Translations under genes and position numbers: made by a program
NCBI GenBank assembly: GCA_045603745.1
Contig: JAZUMQ010000001.1
Location: 1-48,819, forward strand
Source: RGIG995 sp045603745
GTDB lineage: Bacteria; Bacillota; Clostridia; Oscillospirales; UBA644
Direction: 5' to 3'
Length of the DNA: 48,819 bases
Shown here: positions 38,894 to 48,091 of the stretch, one piece after another
How the letters are laid out: each line of letters starts with the position of its first letter
How positions within the stretch are numbered: position 1 is the first letter of the stretch
Notes under the pieces: model-generated
Told to the model about the DNA's origin: nothing
What the model saw: the letters and a program-made list of their open reading frames with translations, nothing else
The model's database searches: none

Positions 38894-41401
38894 ATGATTT
38901 ATAAAGATACAAAAAATATTTCTTTTCCTCTTGGAGGCATTGGCACAGGTTGCATCGGTCTTGCGGGAAATGGAGAGCTAAAGGAGTGGGAAATCTTTAA
39001 CCGTCCAAGCAAATGTACGAGAAACGGATACTCTCATTTTGCCATAAAAGCTTCATATGCAAATAAAAATATTGTTAAGGTATTACACGGCGATACCATC
39101 GAAGATCTTATGGGAACGAGCTGCGCAAGCAACGGTCATTATGGATTTGGTTATGGTCCGCGAGGCAATTCGCTTGCAGGTTTTCCGCATTTTAAAACCG
39201 TGGTTTTCGATGGTAGTTTCCCGATTGCCAAGCTCTCGTTTTCAGACGATGATTTTCCTGCTGTCGTACGCCTTTGTGCGTTCAATCCGCTGATACCACA
39301 CGATGAATTTAACTCAAGCCTTCCGGCAGCCTTTTTCGAATGGGAGATCGAAAACATAACAAATGAAAACATACGCTTTGCACTTGCCTGCACTGCATGT
39401 AATCCTGCCGCGTCCACCTTAAACGAAAGAGTAGGTGAGGGTGATTTAAGCGGTATCTTATTAAAAAGAGCTGACTTGAATGATAACGAAATAGGATATT
39501 CCGATATTTGTATTCTTACCGATCATAATGATACCGCTGTTCAAGAATATTGGTACAGAGGCGGATGGAAGGATGGTTGTACGATCTATTGGAAAAACTT
39601 TTCAAGCCTTGAACGGATGCCCGAAAGAAGTTATTCGGAGCCATCAAAGAATGATCACGGCACCGTCGTTTCATACGTGGATATACCCGCCGGTGCTAAA
39701 GCAAGGATTTGTTTTGTGATTGCGTGGAACGTTCCTGTCGCCGAAAACTATTGGAAGCCTCGCACAAACGAAAGAAATACTTGGCGCAATTACTACGCAA
39801 TACAGTTTGAAAATTCTTACGAAACTGCAAAATATGCGCTTAAAAAATTTGATCTGCTACGTGATAAAACTGTGTTGTTTGCAAATGCCTTACAATCCTG
39901 CACGCTTCTCCCATCGGTGAAAGATGCGATTTCGGCAAACCTTTCGGTTTTAAAGACACCCACTGCGCTCAGACTTGAGGACGGCTCGTTCTGGGGATGG
40001 GAGGGCTGTACTGAAAGAGCGGGCTCCTGCTACGGAAGTTGTCAGCACGTTTGGAACTATGCGTATGCGATACCTTATTTGTTCCCAAGACTTGAGCGCT
40101 CAATGCGTGAAAATACGCTTCATTATGCGCTTCTCGATAGCGGTGCCACAAGCTTCCGTATCAATCTCCCCTTGAAAAAAGAGATGTCTACAGGACGCGC
40201 CTGCTTAGACGGACAGATGGGAGAGGTTATCAAATGCTACCGTGAATGGAAGTTTTCCGGTGACAGCGAATGGCTCAAAAAGCATTCGGAAAGCATTTTT
40301 AAGATGCTTGAATACGCATGGTCAGAGGAAAATCCCGATAAATGGGACGCGGATATGGACGGTGTTCTTGAGGGGCGTCAGCATCATACTCTCGATATGG
40401 AGCTTTTCGGTCCGAGCTCTTGGCTTCAGGGCTTGTATCTGCTTGCGCTCGATTGCGGAGCTGAAATGGCAAGCTTTCTTGGGGATAAAAAACGCAGTGA
40501 GCTTTACTCCAAGCTTTATGAAAGCGGAAAGATGTGGATGAATGAGCATCTTTTCAACGGAAGATATTTCAAGCAATCGATCGATCTTTCCGATAAATCC
40601 ATACTTGACAGATTTGATGCCGCGGATGTCTATTGGAGCGAAGAGACGAAAGAGATCAAATACCAGGTTGCCGACGGCTGTATTATCGATCAGATGCTCG
40701 CAGATTGGCACGCAGTTCTTGTCGGAAAAAATGGCGTTTTCGACACCGATAAAAAAAGAACAGCACTTAAAAATCTTTATAAAAACAATTATAAGCCTTC
40801 CATGCGTAGCGTCGTGAATATGTGGCGCAATTTCTCACTTAATGATGAAGCGGGAACGGTCATATGCTCTTATCCCGAAGGTTCAAAGCTACCATCAATA
40901 CCGATTCCTTACTGCGAGGAAACTATGACAGGCTTTGAATATGCTCTTGCGGGACTTATGATATCCGAGGGGCTCATTACTGAGGGAGAAGATATAGTAA
41001 AAGCGGTTCGCGATAGATATGACGGTGAAAAGCGCAATCCGTGGAATGAGATAGAATGCGGAAGCAATTATGCTCGTTCCATGGCGTCTTATGCATTAAT
41101 GTCCATATATAGTGGATTCAGCTTTGATATGACAAAAAAGCATATCGGTTTTGCTCCTATTCAAAGCAGCGGAAAATATCTGTTTAGTGTTTGTGAAAGC
41201 TGGGGCTCTGTGGAGTTTTGTGAAGGACAATGTAATATTTCTATCTTTGGCAATGCCTTAACATTGAATTCTATAACTATACCCGACGCCGATAGGATTA
41301 CAAATGTTAAAGTTGATGGAGAAGCGGTTGGTTTTAGTGTTATCAACGGTTATATCGTTTTAGATAACGTTGAGATCCATAAGGAGCTAACGCTACGATG
41401 A
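38894..41401 (+). CDS. GH116-family glycosidase (bile-acid beta-glucosidase/GBA2-like)
   Basis: An 835-residue protein of the GBA2 type. The N-terminal signature FPLGGIGTGCIGLAGNGELKEWEIFNRP is at residues 10-37. The C-terminal (alpha/alpha) barrel region has GWEGCTERAGSCYGSCQHVWNY, DADMDGVLEGRQHHTLDMELFGPSSW and NPWNEIECGSNYARSM. Family members hydrolyse beta-glucosides or beta-xylosides. No signal peptide is seen, so it acts on imported sugars. The ATG at 38894 follows GGAGG; an ATG at 38882 contains part of that site. Codons such as ATA, AGC and CTT are common here, unlike the neighbours. It overlaps the LacI gene by 4 bases. Confidence 0.85.
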   Translation: MIYKDTKNISFPLGGIGTGCIGLAGNGELKEWEIFNRPSKCTRNGYSHFAIKASYANKNIVKVLHGDTIEDLMGTSCASNGHYGFGYGPRGNSLAGFPHFKTVVFDGSFPIAKLSFSDDDFPAVVRLCAFNPLIPHDEFNSSLPAAFFEWEIENITNENIRFALACTACNPAASTLNERVGEGDLSGILLKRADLNDNEIGYSDICILTDHNDTAVQEYWYRGGWKDGCTIYWKNFSSLERMPERSYSEPSKNDHGTVVSYVDIPAGAKARICFVIAWNVPVAENYWKPRTNERNTWRNYYAIQFENSYETAKYALKKFDLLRDKTVLFANALQSCTLLPSVKDAISANLSVLKTPTALRLEDGSFWGWEGCTERAGSCYGSCQHVWNYAYAIPYLFPRLERSMRENTLHYALLDSGATSFRINLPLKKEMSTGRACLDGQMGEVIKCYREWKFSGDSEWLKKHSESIFKMLEYAWSEENPDKWDADMDGVLEGRQHHTLDMELFGPSSWLQGLYLLALDCGAEMASFLGDKKRSELYSKLYESGKMWMNEHLFNGRYFKQSIDLSDKSILDRFDAADVYWSEETKEIKYQVADGCIIDQMLADWHAVLVGKNGVFDTDKKRTALKNLYKNNYKPSMRSVVNMWRNFSLNDEAGTVICSYPEGSKLPSIPIPYCEETMTGFEYALAGLMISEGLITEGEDIVKAVRDRYDGEKRNPWNEIECGSNYARSMASYALMSIYSGFSFDMTKKHIGFAPIQSSGKYLFSVCESWGSVEFCEGQCNISIFGNALTLNSITIPDADRITNVKVDGEAVGFSVINGYIVLDNVEIHKELTLR

Positions 41402-42321
41402 AACGCTTTTCTAAAATAACGACTACACAGCTCGCAAGAATTTGCGGTGTGTCTCAAGGAACGGTAGACCGTGCGCTCCACAACAGAGACGGTATCAATC
41501 CCCAAACCAGAGCACGAATTCTTGAAATTGCCAAAGAATACGATTACCGCCCGAATATTCAAATGGATAATCAAGCAGGCTCTATGCTGATCGGTGTTGT
41601 TCTTTTTGATCTTTTCAACGAATATTTTTCTAAGCTTGCTATGAGCTTGGTCAAAGAAGCAAGAAAGTTCGGATACTCTATTATCTTTCAGTTTTCGGAA
41701 AAAGAAGAAAACAATGAGAAAAAGGCGCTGGAATATTTCGATTATATCGGCGTAGACGGTATCGTCTTGTTTTCGGTGGGCAGTGACAAAGAAGAATACA
41801 AAAATTATCTGTACTCGTTAAAAAAGCCAATCGTTTTAATCGGAAACAAGCTGTTTGATCTACCGTTCGTTGGGATAGATGACATGAAAGCAATGAGTGA
41901 TCTATCTCGAACATTTGCCAAAAATGCGCCATCGGGTGATATTCTGTATTTTGCGCCCGTTTTAAAGAAACAGCTGCATTCAAGCAATGCGCAACTCATG
42001 CGATTGGAGGGTTTTGTTCAAGCAATGAAAATGCTCGGACAAAGCTATCGCATTGTCACGGACGTTAAAGAACTTTCGAATTGCGCCGGAATCATCTGTG
42101 CTACCGATTACTATGTGCTTCAAGCTTTGAAGCATTTGGGAAATCCTAAAAATGTGCATATCGCGGGATTTGATAATATTTCTGTCTTAAAGGATATTCC
42201 TGTAAGGGTATTAAGTGTTGAATATTCCACAGATAAAATAGCCGAAGAAACGATCAACTACATTTTAGGAAGAAAATATACGTCGAAAGTGGAACACGGT
42301 TTGATCTATAATATAGACTGA
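41398..42321 (+). CDS. LacI-family transcriptional regulator
   Basis: A 307-residue regulator. Residues 8-52 are the LacI helix-turn-helix and hinge (TTTQLARICGVSQGTVDRALHN, then ARILEIAKEYDYRPN). The rest is a periplasmic-binding-like sugar sensor (MLIGVVLFDLFNEYF, ICATDYYVLQALKHLG, HIAGFDNISVL). The ATGA overlap with the GH116 gene means coupled translation and strongly suggests it controls that gene. Codon use matches GH116, so the two were probably acquired together. Confidence 0.9.
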   Translation: MKRFSKITTTQLARICGVSQGTVDRALHNRDGINPQTRARILEIAKEYDYRPNIQMDNQAGSMLIGVVLFDLFNEYFSKLAMSLVKEARKFGYSIIFQFSEKEENNEKKALEYFDYIGVDGIVLFSVGSDKEEYKNYLYSLKKPIVLIGNKLFDLPFVGIDDMKAMSDLSRTFAKNAPSGDILYFAPVLKKQLHSSNAQLMRLEGFVQAMKMLGQSYRIVTDVKELSNCAGIICATDYYVLQALKHLGNPKNVHIAGFDNISVLKDIPVRVLSVEYSTDKIAEETINYILGRKYTSKVEHGLIYNID

Positions 42322-42364
42322 TTTTTTGCGTTTGTGCCCCCATATGCAGTGCTTGAGAGGAAAA

Positions 42365-42395
42365 GAGGACGGAGAATTTTACATTCTCCGTCCTC
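42365..42395 (-). terminator. Terminator of the GH2 operon
   Basis: A perfect 13-base-pair stem (GAGGACGGAGAAT with ATTCTCCGTCCTC). On the minus strand TTTTCC follows; the plus strand has no T-run. Confidence 0.8.
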
Positions 42396-42478
42396 TCACT
42401 ATACGTGGATAAATCGTATTTTGTTAAAACCATCCTTAAGAGTACACACCGTTTTCCGGAGCCTTTTCTCGTTACGGT

Positions 42479-44731
42479 TTATTTTTTGTTGGGTTTTTTG
42501 ATGCGGTTCAGCTGGCGGTTCATTTTCAGCAATTCTTCTTTTGTGAAGTTGATGTTCATGGCACCGACCAGAGAAGTCAGACGAAGGACGGTAAATCCAC
42601 CCATCATCTTCTTCATGCCGTCGTTCATCATAGACATATTATTGCCGGCACCCTTCTTGCTTCCCAGCCCTTTCATGAGCTTTTTGGCAAGTTTCATGAA
42701 CCACATTTTTCCGCGGAAGGTCGCCAAAATATCTTCCAAGGTGTCGTTCAGGGAGAACCGTCCGTCGGGAGCGGTAATGTCAAACCAGTTGAGGACTGCA
42801 CCTTTTTCTTTTAAGACATAATCGGGATTCATTTCGTCTACTTTGCGCAAGGTCCCTTCGTCGGAGTAATCGCCGGCGACGGCTTTCAAGGTGGATTCTC
42901 CCACGTTTTTCACTTGGAAGTAGAAGAAATGGTTCTCGCTGGACTGCTTTCCGATGCTTTCGCCATTGACAAAAAGTTCCACTTCGGGCAGGTTGGAGTA
43001 TACGGTGACTTTCGTCACGTCTTCCACGCGGTCGATATACCGCTTCCCGCAAAGATGAACGAATGGTTCGTCGGACAGCCAAGCCTTATAGGCATAGAAG
43101 GAATCTTTCTTATATTTCCGGTCCATGGTAACCAGACCTTTGTGGTTCTGACCGTTTTCGCCCCCTTCGGCGCGGGCATCGGCACCGAAGTCAAACATAT
43201 TCCACACGTGGGTTGCCCAAAGGTAAGGACGGGTGTAGAGTTGTTTGATCAGTTCTTCGTGGTAAAATGCCTGATATTCTTCTGTATAGTCTCCTTGGCG
43301 GGGATCGGAAGTGTGCCAGTTCAAAGCTTCACAACCGTATTCGCTGACGCCGATGGGTTTGTTGGGGAACTTGGCGTGGAATTCATCGAACCAAGGACCG
43401 TTCATGTCGGTGTTTCCGCCGTACCAACCAAAGTAATGGTTGTAGGAAACCACGTCGGGAATCTGAACGTATTCTTCGTTCATATCGCACATGGAAACGC
43501 AAGCCATGGTGGTCAAACGGGTTTTGTCCATTTCATGAACCATATCGTTGAGGATATGATGGTTTTCGATCAGATCCGGATCTTTTGCTCCCGACATGGT
43601 AATTTCATTGGAAAGTCCCCAAACGACGATGGCGGGGTGGTTATAATTCTGAATCACCAATTCCTTCATCTGGGAAATGGTATTTTCTCTCCCCCCTGCC
43701 ATATGATTGGAAATGTAGGGAATTTCTGCCCACAAAACCAGACCCTTTTCGTCGCACAGGTCGTAGAAATATTGATCGTGCTGATAGTGGGCAAGGCGAA
43801 TGGTGGTGGCACCGACTTCCATGATCAGGTCAATATCTTCTTCGTGATGTTTCGGCAGAAGTGCGTTGCCTACGCCCCAGCGGTCCTGATGACGGGAAAC
43901 GCCCCGAAGGGGATATTCTTCGCCGTTGAGGATAAATCCGCGTTCCGGATCAATTTCAAAGGAGCGGCAACCGAACCGAGCAGAAACAACGTCGATTTCG
44001 GTTTCTCCCCGAAGGATCACTGCCTTTGCGGTGTAGAGGTAAGGATCTTTGCGGGCGTTCCACAAGTGAGCATCGGCGATGACGAAAGCGGCTTTTGTTT
44101 CACCGGAAACCGTTTCCGCTACGACGTTGCCTTCTTTATCGGTCAAGGTGTAGGCAATTTGATCGCCGGCCTTGAGATTGGTAACGTAAACGTCTACGTC
44201 CACCTTGCAATCTTTTCCGTCCATCACGGGAGTGACTGCAATGCCGGGGCCACCGAAATAGTCCAAATCAAAGTGGGTTTGGTTGACGGCAATCAGGTTG
44301 ACGTTGCGGTACAAACCGCCGTAGAAGGTGAAGTCTGCCACTTGGGGATAAACTCGGTCGTTGGGAGCATTATCCACCAAAACGGAGAGAATATTTTCGT
44401 CGGCAAGATCCGCCGTCAGATTGACTCTCCAGGTAGAATAACCGCCGTCGTGATGGGCAAGGTGTTTGCCGTTCAGATAGACGTCGGCAGAGGAGTTTGC
44501 GCCCCGCAGTTCCAGATAAAATTCTTCGCCTTCGGGAAGGTCGGTTTTTGCGAAGGTTTTCGCATAACAACAAGTTCCACGGAAATAATCGTTGCCGCCG
44601 TCATTTCCGTCTACGGCGTTCCAGGTATGGGGAAGATTTACCACTTCCCATTGGGGGTTGATGGCAGATTGAGCTTCGGCAACTTCCTTTGCAAAGGCCC
44701 AATTTGCGTTAAAATTCAAAACGGTTCTCAT
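42479..44731 (-). CDS. GH2-family glycosidase (beta-galactosidase/glucuronidase type)
   Basis: A 750-residue glycoside hydrolase. The sugar-binding jelly-roll opens the protein (NLPHTWNAVDG, YFRGTCCYAKTF, FTFYGGLYRNV). The catalytic barrel has acid/base Glu376 in WGLSNEI and nucleophile Glu464 in SEYGCE. After the beta domain there is an unusual C-terminal part of about 95 residues: a helical Met/Lys/Gly-rich segment (NNMSMMNDGMKKMMGG) and TKEELLKMNRQLNRIKKP. No secretion signal is present. The ATG at 44731 is chosen for GAAAGG at a good distance; an ATG two codons earlier is possible. It follows the symporter gene on the same strand. Confidence 0.9.
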   Translation of the reverse strand: MRTVLNFNANWAFAKEVAEAQSAINPQWEVVNLPHTWNAVDGNDGGNDYFRGTCCYAKTFAKTDLPEGEEFYLELRGANSSADVYLNGKHLAHHDGGYSTWRVNLTADLADENILSVLVDNAPNDRVYPQVADFTFYGGLYRNVNLIAVNQTHFDLDYFGGPGIAVTPVMDGKDCKVDVDVYVTNLKAGDQIAYTLTDKEGNVVAETVSGETKAAFVIADAHLWNARKDPYLYTAKAVILRGETEIDVVSARFGCRSFEIDPERGFILNGEEYPLRGVSRHQDRWGVGNALLPKHHEEDIDLIMEVGATTIRLAHYQHDQYFYDLCDEKGLVLWAEIPYISNHMAGGRENTISQMKELVIQNYNHPAIVVWGLSNEITMSGAKDPDLIENHHILNDMVHEMDKTRLTTMACVSMCDMNEEYVQIPDVVSYNHYFGWYGGNTDMNGPWFDEFHAKFPNKPIGVSEYGCEALNWHTSDPRQGDYTEEYQAFYHEELIKQLYTRPYLWATHVWNMFDFGADARAEGGENGQNHKGLVTMDRKYKKDSFYAYKAWLSDEPFVHLCGKRYIDRVEDVTKVTVYSNLPEVELFVNGESIGKQSSENHFFYFQVKNVGESTLKAVAGDYSDEGTLRKVDEMNPDYVLKEKGAVLNWFDITAPDGRFSLNDTLEDILATFRGKMWFMKLAKKLMKGLGSKKGAGNNMSMMNDGMKKMMGGFTVLRLTSLVGAMNINFTKEELLKMNRQLNRIKKPNKK

Positions 44732-44783
44732 TGGCATGCCCTTTCTTTTTTTGATATTATGAGTCAAAGGTTTTCTTAAAATT

Positions 44784-44817
44784 CGGCGTCCGACAAGAAT
44801 GATACCGTCGGACGCCG
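44784..44817 (-). repeat. Hairpin between the symporter and GH2 genes
   Basis: Perfect 11-base arms CGGCGTCCGAC and GTCGGACGCCG with a 12-base loop, followed on the minus strand by AATTTTAAG. It may partly terminate or protect the upstream message, giving the two genes unequal expression. Confidence 0.65.
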
Positions 44818-44834
44818 GAAATCTACGAGGAAAA

Positions 44835-46319
44835 TTATTCTTCCGTAACTGCGGGAGCAGAAACTTCTTCGCCCCGTCCCAGTTCAGCGTTCATCTTGGC
44901 AAGGGTCTTCTTATCCAAGTTATAGATTACGGCAAGACCGATGAATTCAAGAACGGCACTGACAAGGAACAAAATGGCAACCAGATAACGCATGTTCAGC
45001 GCGACTTCTGCCGTCTGAGCACCACCGTTTTCGCCGATGTAGCCGAGGGCAACCATGATGACCAGTACCAAGGAAGGACCGGCACCTTGAGCCAGTTTCC
45101 GGAAGAAGGAGTGGAGCGAGTAAACGATGCCTTCTTCCCGCTTGCCGGTTTTCCATTCGTTGTAGTCGATGGCGTCGCCCATCAGAGCCCAAGACACGGT
45201 GGAGTAAATGCCGAGACCCAGGTTGTAGATCAACTGGCAAACGATATAGATCAAAAGTCCCTTATTGTCGGGGGTAATGGGAAGAACTACCAAACCGACC
45301 CCGGCAACCACGGAGCAGAGAGAACCGAAGACGCAAAGTTCTTTTTTACCGAACTTGGCAACGGCTTTCCGAGCAAAGGGAGTGAAGCACAAAATGGGAA
45401 TCATGGAGAACAACTGAATTACGCCGGAGATTTCGGGATTCTTGAAGTAGGTCTGGAACAGAACGGTGACGGCGGTAGCGGCACCCTGCATTCCGATGAA
45501 CATACCCATCGCAGCAAGGGTAGCACCCACGGCGGGACGGTTCTTCAAGAAGTTTCCGAAGGCTTTAAAGACGTTGAATTTTTCGGTCTTTTCGTTGAGT
45601 TTGACGTTGGTATCCACACGGATCTCGGTGGTGCGGATCATGAACTGGAAGGCAATGAATCCCAGAATGCCCATGATAAGAGCTGCCCAGAATACGTTGT
45701 AACCCTGAAGGTCTTTGATCACGTCGCCGGCTTCGTCCAGAACGGGATTGCCGTTGGCATCAACTCTGTCTTTCCAAATCAGGAAAGGAAGAATAACCAT
45801 GGGAACCATGTTTCCGATCATGGAACCGACGGAACGCCAAGCAGAAAGGGAAGCCCGGTCTTTGACGTCGTTGGAGATGAGGGAAAGCAGAGAGCCGTAA
45901 GGTACGTTTGCCACGGTGTAGAACGCGTCCCAGATCACGTAACCGGCAAGGAAGACGATTACTTTAATAATGTGGGGAGCGTTGGGGACGGGAATGAAGC
46001 AAAGTGCTCCGGCCACCAAAAGCCCGATGGAGCCTGCCCAAATGTAGGCTAGGAACTTGTTTCTCTTGTACTTGCGGCGGTCTGCGTCGATCATAGAGCC
46101 GATCAAAGGATCGTTGATCGCGTCCCAGATCTGCACGAAGATCAAGAGAAGTGCGTAGAGTGAGTCCCCCAGACCCATAAATTGCGACCAGAAAATGGTG
46201 AGCGTCCCTTTCAGGGCAAAACTCATGTTACATCCGAAGTCGCCGGCTGCGTAGGAGATACTGTCAAGTATTCCGAACTTGCGTACTCCGTTGGCATCCA
46301 ATTTCTTTCCTTTTGCCAT
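44835..46319 (-). CDS. GPH-family sugar:cation symporter
   Basis: A 494-residue twelve-helix transporter of the MelB type. It has ISYAAGDFGCNMSFALKGT, the IWDAINDPLIGSMIDADRRKYKRNK loop, NVPYGSLLSLIS and the late WALMGDAIDYNEWKTGKREEG stretch. The tail is acidic (EEVSAPAVTEE). It probably imports the glycoside cut by the GH2 enzyme encoded next. The ATG at 46319 is preferred for the GAGGA site 8 bases upstream. The AraC regulator is divergent. Confidence 0.9.
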   Translation of the reverse strand: MAKGKKLDANGVRKFGILDSISYAAGDFGCNMSFALKGTLTIFWSQFMGLGDSLYALLLIFVQIWDAINDPLIGSMIDADRRKYKRNKFLAYIWAGSIGLLVAGALCFIPVPNAPHIIKVIVFLAGYVIWDAFYTVANVPYGSLLSLISNDVKDRASLSAWRSVGSMIGNMVPMVILPFLIWKDRVDANGNPVLDEAGDVIKDLQGYNVFWAALIMGILGFIAFQFMIRTTEIRVDTNVKLNEKTEKFNVFKAFGNFLKNRPAVGATLAAMGMFIGMQGAATAVTVLFQTYFKNPEISGVIQLFSMIPILCFTPFARKAVAKFGKKELCVFGSLCSVVAGVGLVVLPITPDNKGLLIYIVCQLIYNLGLGIYSTVSWALMGDAIDYNEWKTGKREEGIVYSLHSFFRKLAQGAGPSLVLVIMVALGYIGENGGAQTAEVALNMRYLVAILFLVSAVLEFIGLAVIYNLDKKTLAKMNAELGRGEEVSAPAVTEE

Positions 46320-46487
46320 GGTTGTCATCCTCATTTCGTATGTATTTAAATTTTAAAAAAAATTACAACGCGGGGGAAAATCAAGGGCAAAATATCTTTA
46401 ATTATAGTATAAAGTATTTTTTAAAAACTCGTGAGTATTATTTTAAACAAAATTTGTAATTTTTTCACTTTGTCGCAAAAATTCCTA

Positions 46488-46516
46488 TTGTAATTCAACA
46501 AAAACTGTGATATAAT
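46488..46516 (+). promoter_or_regulatory. Promoter of the AraC-family gene
   Basis: TTGTAA at 46488-46493, 17 bases, TATAAT at 46511-46516. On the other strand a TATAAT near 46400 without a good -35 probably serves the symporter gene, as expected for an activator-dependent promoter. Confidence 0.65.
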
Positions 46517-46581
46517 AAGAGTAACGGTTGGGAAAAATATAAATTTTTCCAAAAAAACAATTTAAAGGCGGGGAAAAGGGT

Positions 46582-47814
46582 ATGGAGCGCGGATTTGAAC
46601 GGGAATTGCACTTTTTGTGTGATACCTTTTGCAAGTGCCATATTCCCGCCTCTGCCGTTGCCTTGACTTCTCCCATCAGCGCTGTGTTTTCTTCCGATTT
46701 TTATCCGCCTTTCAATGGGTTTTCCAATCGAAATGCCACTTTCCGCAGTTGTTTCGGGGATCTTGCGCCGAAGACCGTGTACAAAGTCAGCGATGAATTG
46801 AACCGTTGCTATCTGTATTTTCTCCTGCCCGACGGAAAAGATTCCACCCTTTTGTTGATCGGTCCTTATCTTGGGGTAGCCCCGATTCCCTCCCACACCC
46901 TGGAGTTGGCGGAAAAAATTGGGATCCCCCCCAAATCTCAACGGTATTTCGACGAATATTACGCCGGGATTCCCATTCTGCCTGCGGGAAATCAACTGTT
47001 CGTCATGGTGGATACTTTTTGTGAACGAATTTGGAACAGCCCTTCCTTTTCCATCGTGGACGTGAATCGGGAACAACAGATTCCCGTATCCCCCATCAAC
47101 GAGACGGCGCGAACCGATAATTTTGACGGGATTCTGGTCAATATGAAAACTATGGAAACCCGTTACGAATTTGAAAATGAACTGATGCGGGCGGTGAGTC
47201 TGGGGCAGTTGCATAAGGAAAATCAATTGCTGACGGTATTTTCCGAGCCGGTCTTTGAAAAACGGGCGGCAGACCCGTTGCGCAACGCGAAAAATTATTG
47301 CGTCATTATGAATACTCTTTTGCGGAAAGCCGCGGAAAACGGCGGCGTTCACCCGGTTTATCTGAATAACGTCTCCACGGAATTTGCACTGAAGATCGAG
47401 CAGTTGGCGTCCTTATCCGAGAATGCTTCTTTGATGCGGGAAATGTTCCGTACCTATTGTCGGTTGGTTCGCAAGCACTCCATGAAATCCTATTCCTTGT
47501 TGGTGCAAAAAACCATACTTCTCATTGACTCCGATCTTTCCGCGAATCTGACGCTGCATACCTTGGCGCAGAATCAGAACGTCAGCCCCGGCTATCTTGC
47601 TACCGTATTCAAGCGAGAGACCGGAAAGACCGTTTCTCAGTATATTCGGGAAAAGCGAGTTAAACAAGCATCTTATTTATTGGCGACAACCCATCTGCAG
47701 GTCCAGACCATCGCCCTCCATTGCGGAATCGTGGACGTACAGTATTTTTCCAAAATTTTTAAAAAAGAAACCGGGAAAACCCCGAAAGAATATCGGGAAT
47801 CGGTAAAACAATAG
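46582..47814 (+). CDS. AraC-family transcriptional regulator
   Basis: A 410-residue protein. The last 100 residues are the double helix-turn-helix of AraC/XylS regulators: LHTLAQNQNVSPGYLATVFKRETGKTV, then LQVQTIALHCGIVDVQYFSKIFKKETGKTPKEYR. The first 300 residues are a sensory region not matching the usual cupin; it starts with a PocR/GAF-like look (FERELHFLCDTFCKC ... YLYFLLPDGKDSTLLLIGPYLG). It diverges from the symporter-GH2 operon, which it likely activates. GGCGGGGAAAAGG lies before the ATG. Confidence 0.9.
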   Translation: MERGFERELHFLCDTFCKCHIPASAVALTSPISAVFSSDFYPPFNGFSNRNATFRSCFGDLAPKTVYKVSDELNRCYLYFLLPDGKDSTLLLIGPYLGVAPIPSHTLELAEKIGIPPKSQRYFDEYYAGIPILPAGNQLFVMVDTFCERIWNSPSFSIVDVNREQQIPVSPINETARTDNFDGILVNMKTMETRYEFENELMRAVSLGQLHKENQLLTVFSEPVFEKRAADPLRNAKNYCVIMNTLLRKAAENGGVHPVYLNNVSTEFALKIEQLASLSENASLMREMFRTYCRLVRKHSMKSYSLLVQKTILLIDSDLSANLTLHTLAQNQNVSPGYLATVFKRETGKTVSQYIREKRVKQASYLLATTHLQVQTIALHCGIVDVQYFSKIFKKETGKTPKEYRESVKQ

Positions 47815-47854
47815 AGTGTATGACAAAAAAAATGTATTTTTGGCGAAATTCCTC

Positions 47855-47883
47855 TTGCATTTCTTTTTGGTCTGTGTTATAAT
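47855..47883 (+). promoter_or_regulatory. Promoter before the GH28 remnant and uxaC
   Basis: TTGCAT at 47855-47860, 17 bases, TATAAT at 47878-47883. Confidence 0.75.
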
Positions 47884-47884
47884 A

Positions 47885-48067
47885 GAGAACAAGGATCAAA
47901 AAGAAGTTCCCGAATATCCCGAGGCTTCCGTGTGCGAAGAGGGGCTTCCCGCAAAAGGATTTTATTTCCGCTACACCAACGGACTAACCATGGAAAACGT
48001 TACGGTGGAAACCTACCGTCCCGATGTCCGAAAAGATTTTGTAAAAGAACCTGTGTCTTTTCGGTAA
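47885..48067 (+). pseudogene. C-terminal fragment of a GH28 polygalacturonase-like gene
   Basis: About 60 codons ending at the TAA at 48065-48067. The text EVPEYPEASVCEEGLPAKG, FYFRYTNGLTMENV and YRPDVRKDF matches the last part of bacterial GH28 pectin hydrolases, where Y-P-E-x-S ... LPAyGfy-R and D-x-R-P-like residues close the beta-helix. The catalytic part is missing and no good start lies upstream; a promoter abuts the fragment. It looks like the scar of a deletion in a pectin locus. Confidence 0.7.
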
Positions 48068-48091
48068 AGATGCGTGATGAGGTGCAAAATT

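Noticed and set aside
42914..46052. Long plus-strand frames opposite the GH2 and symporter genes (621 and 417 codons)
   Set aside because: Shadow frames of highly biased sense genes with no family features.
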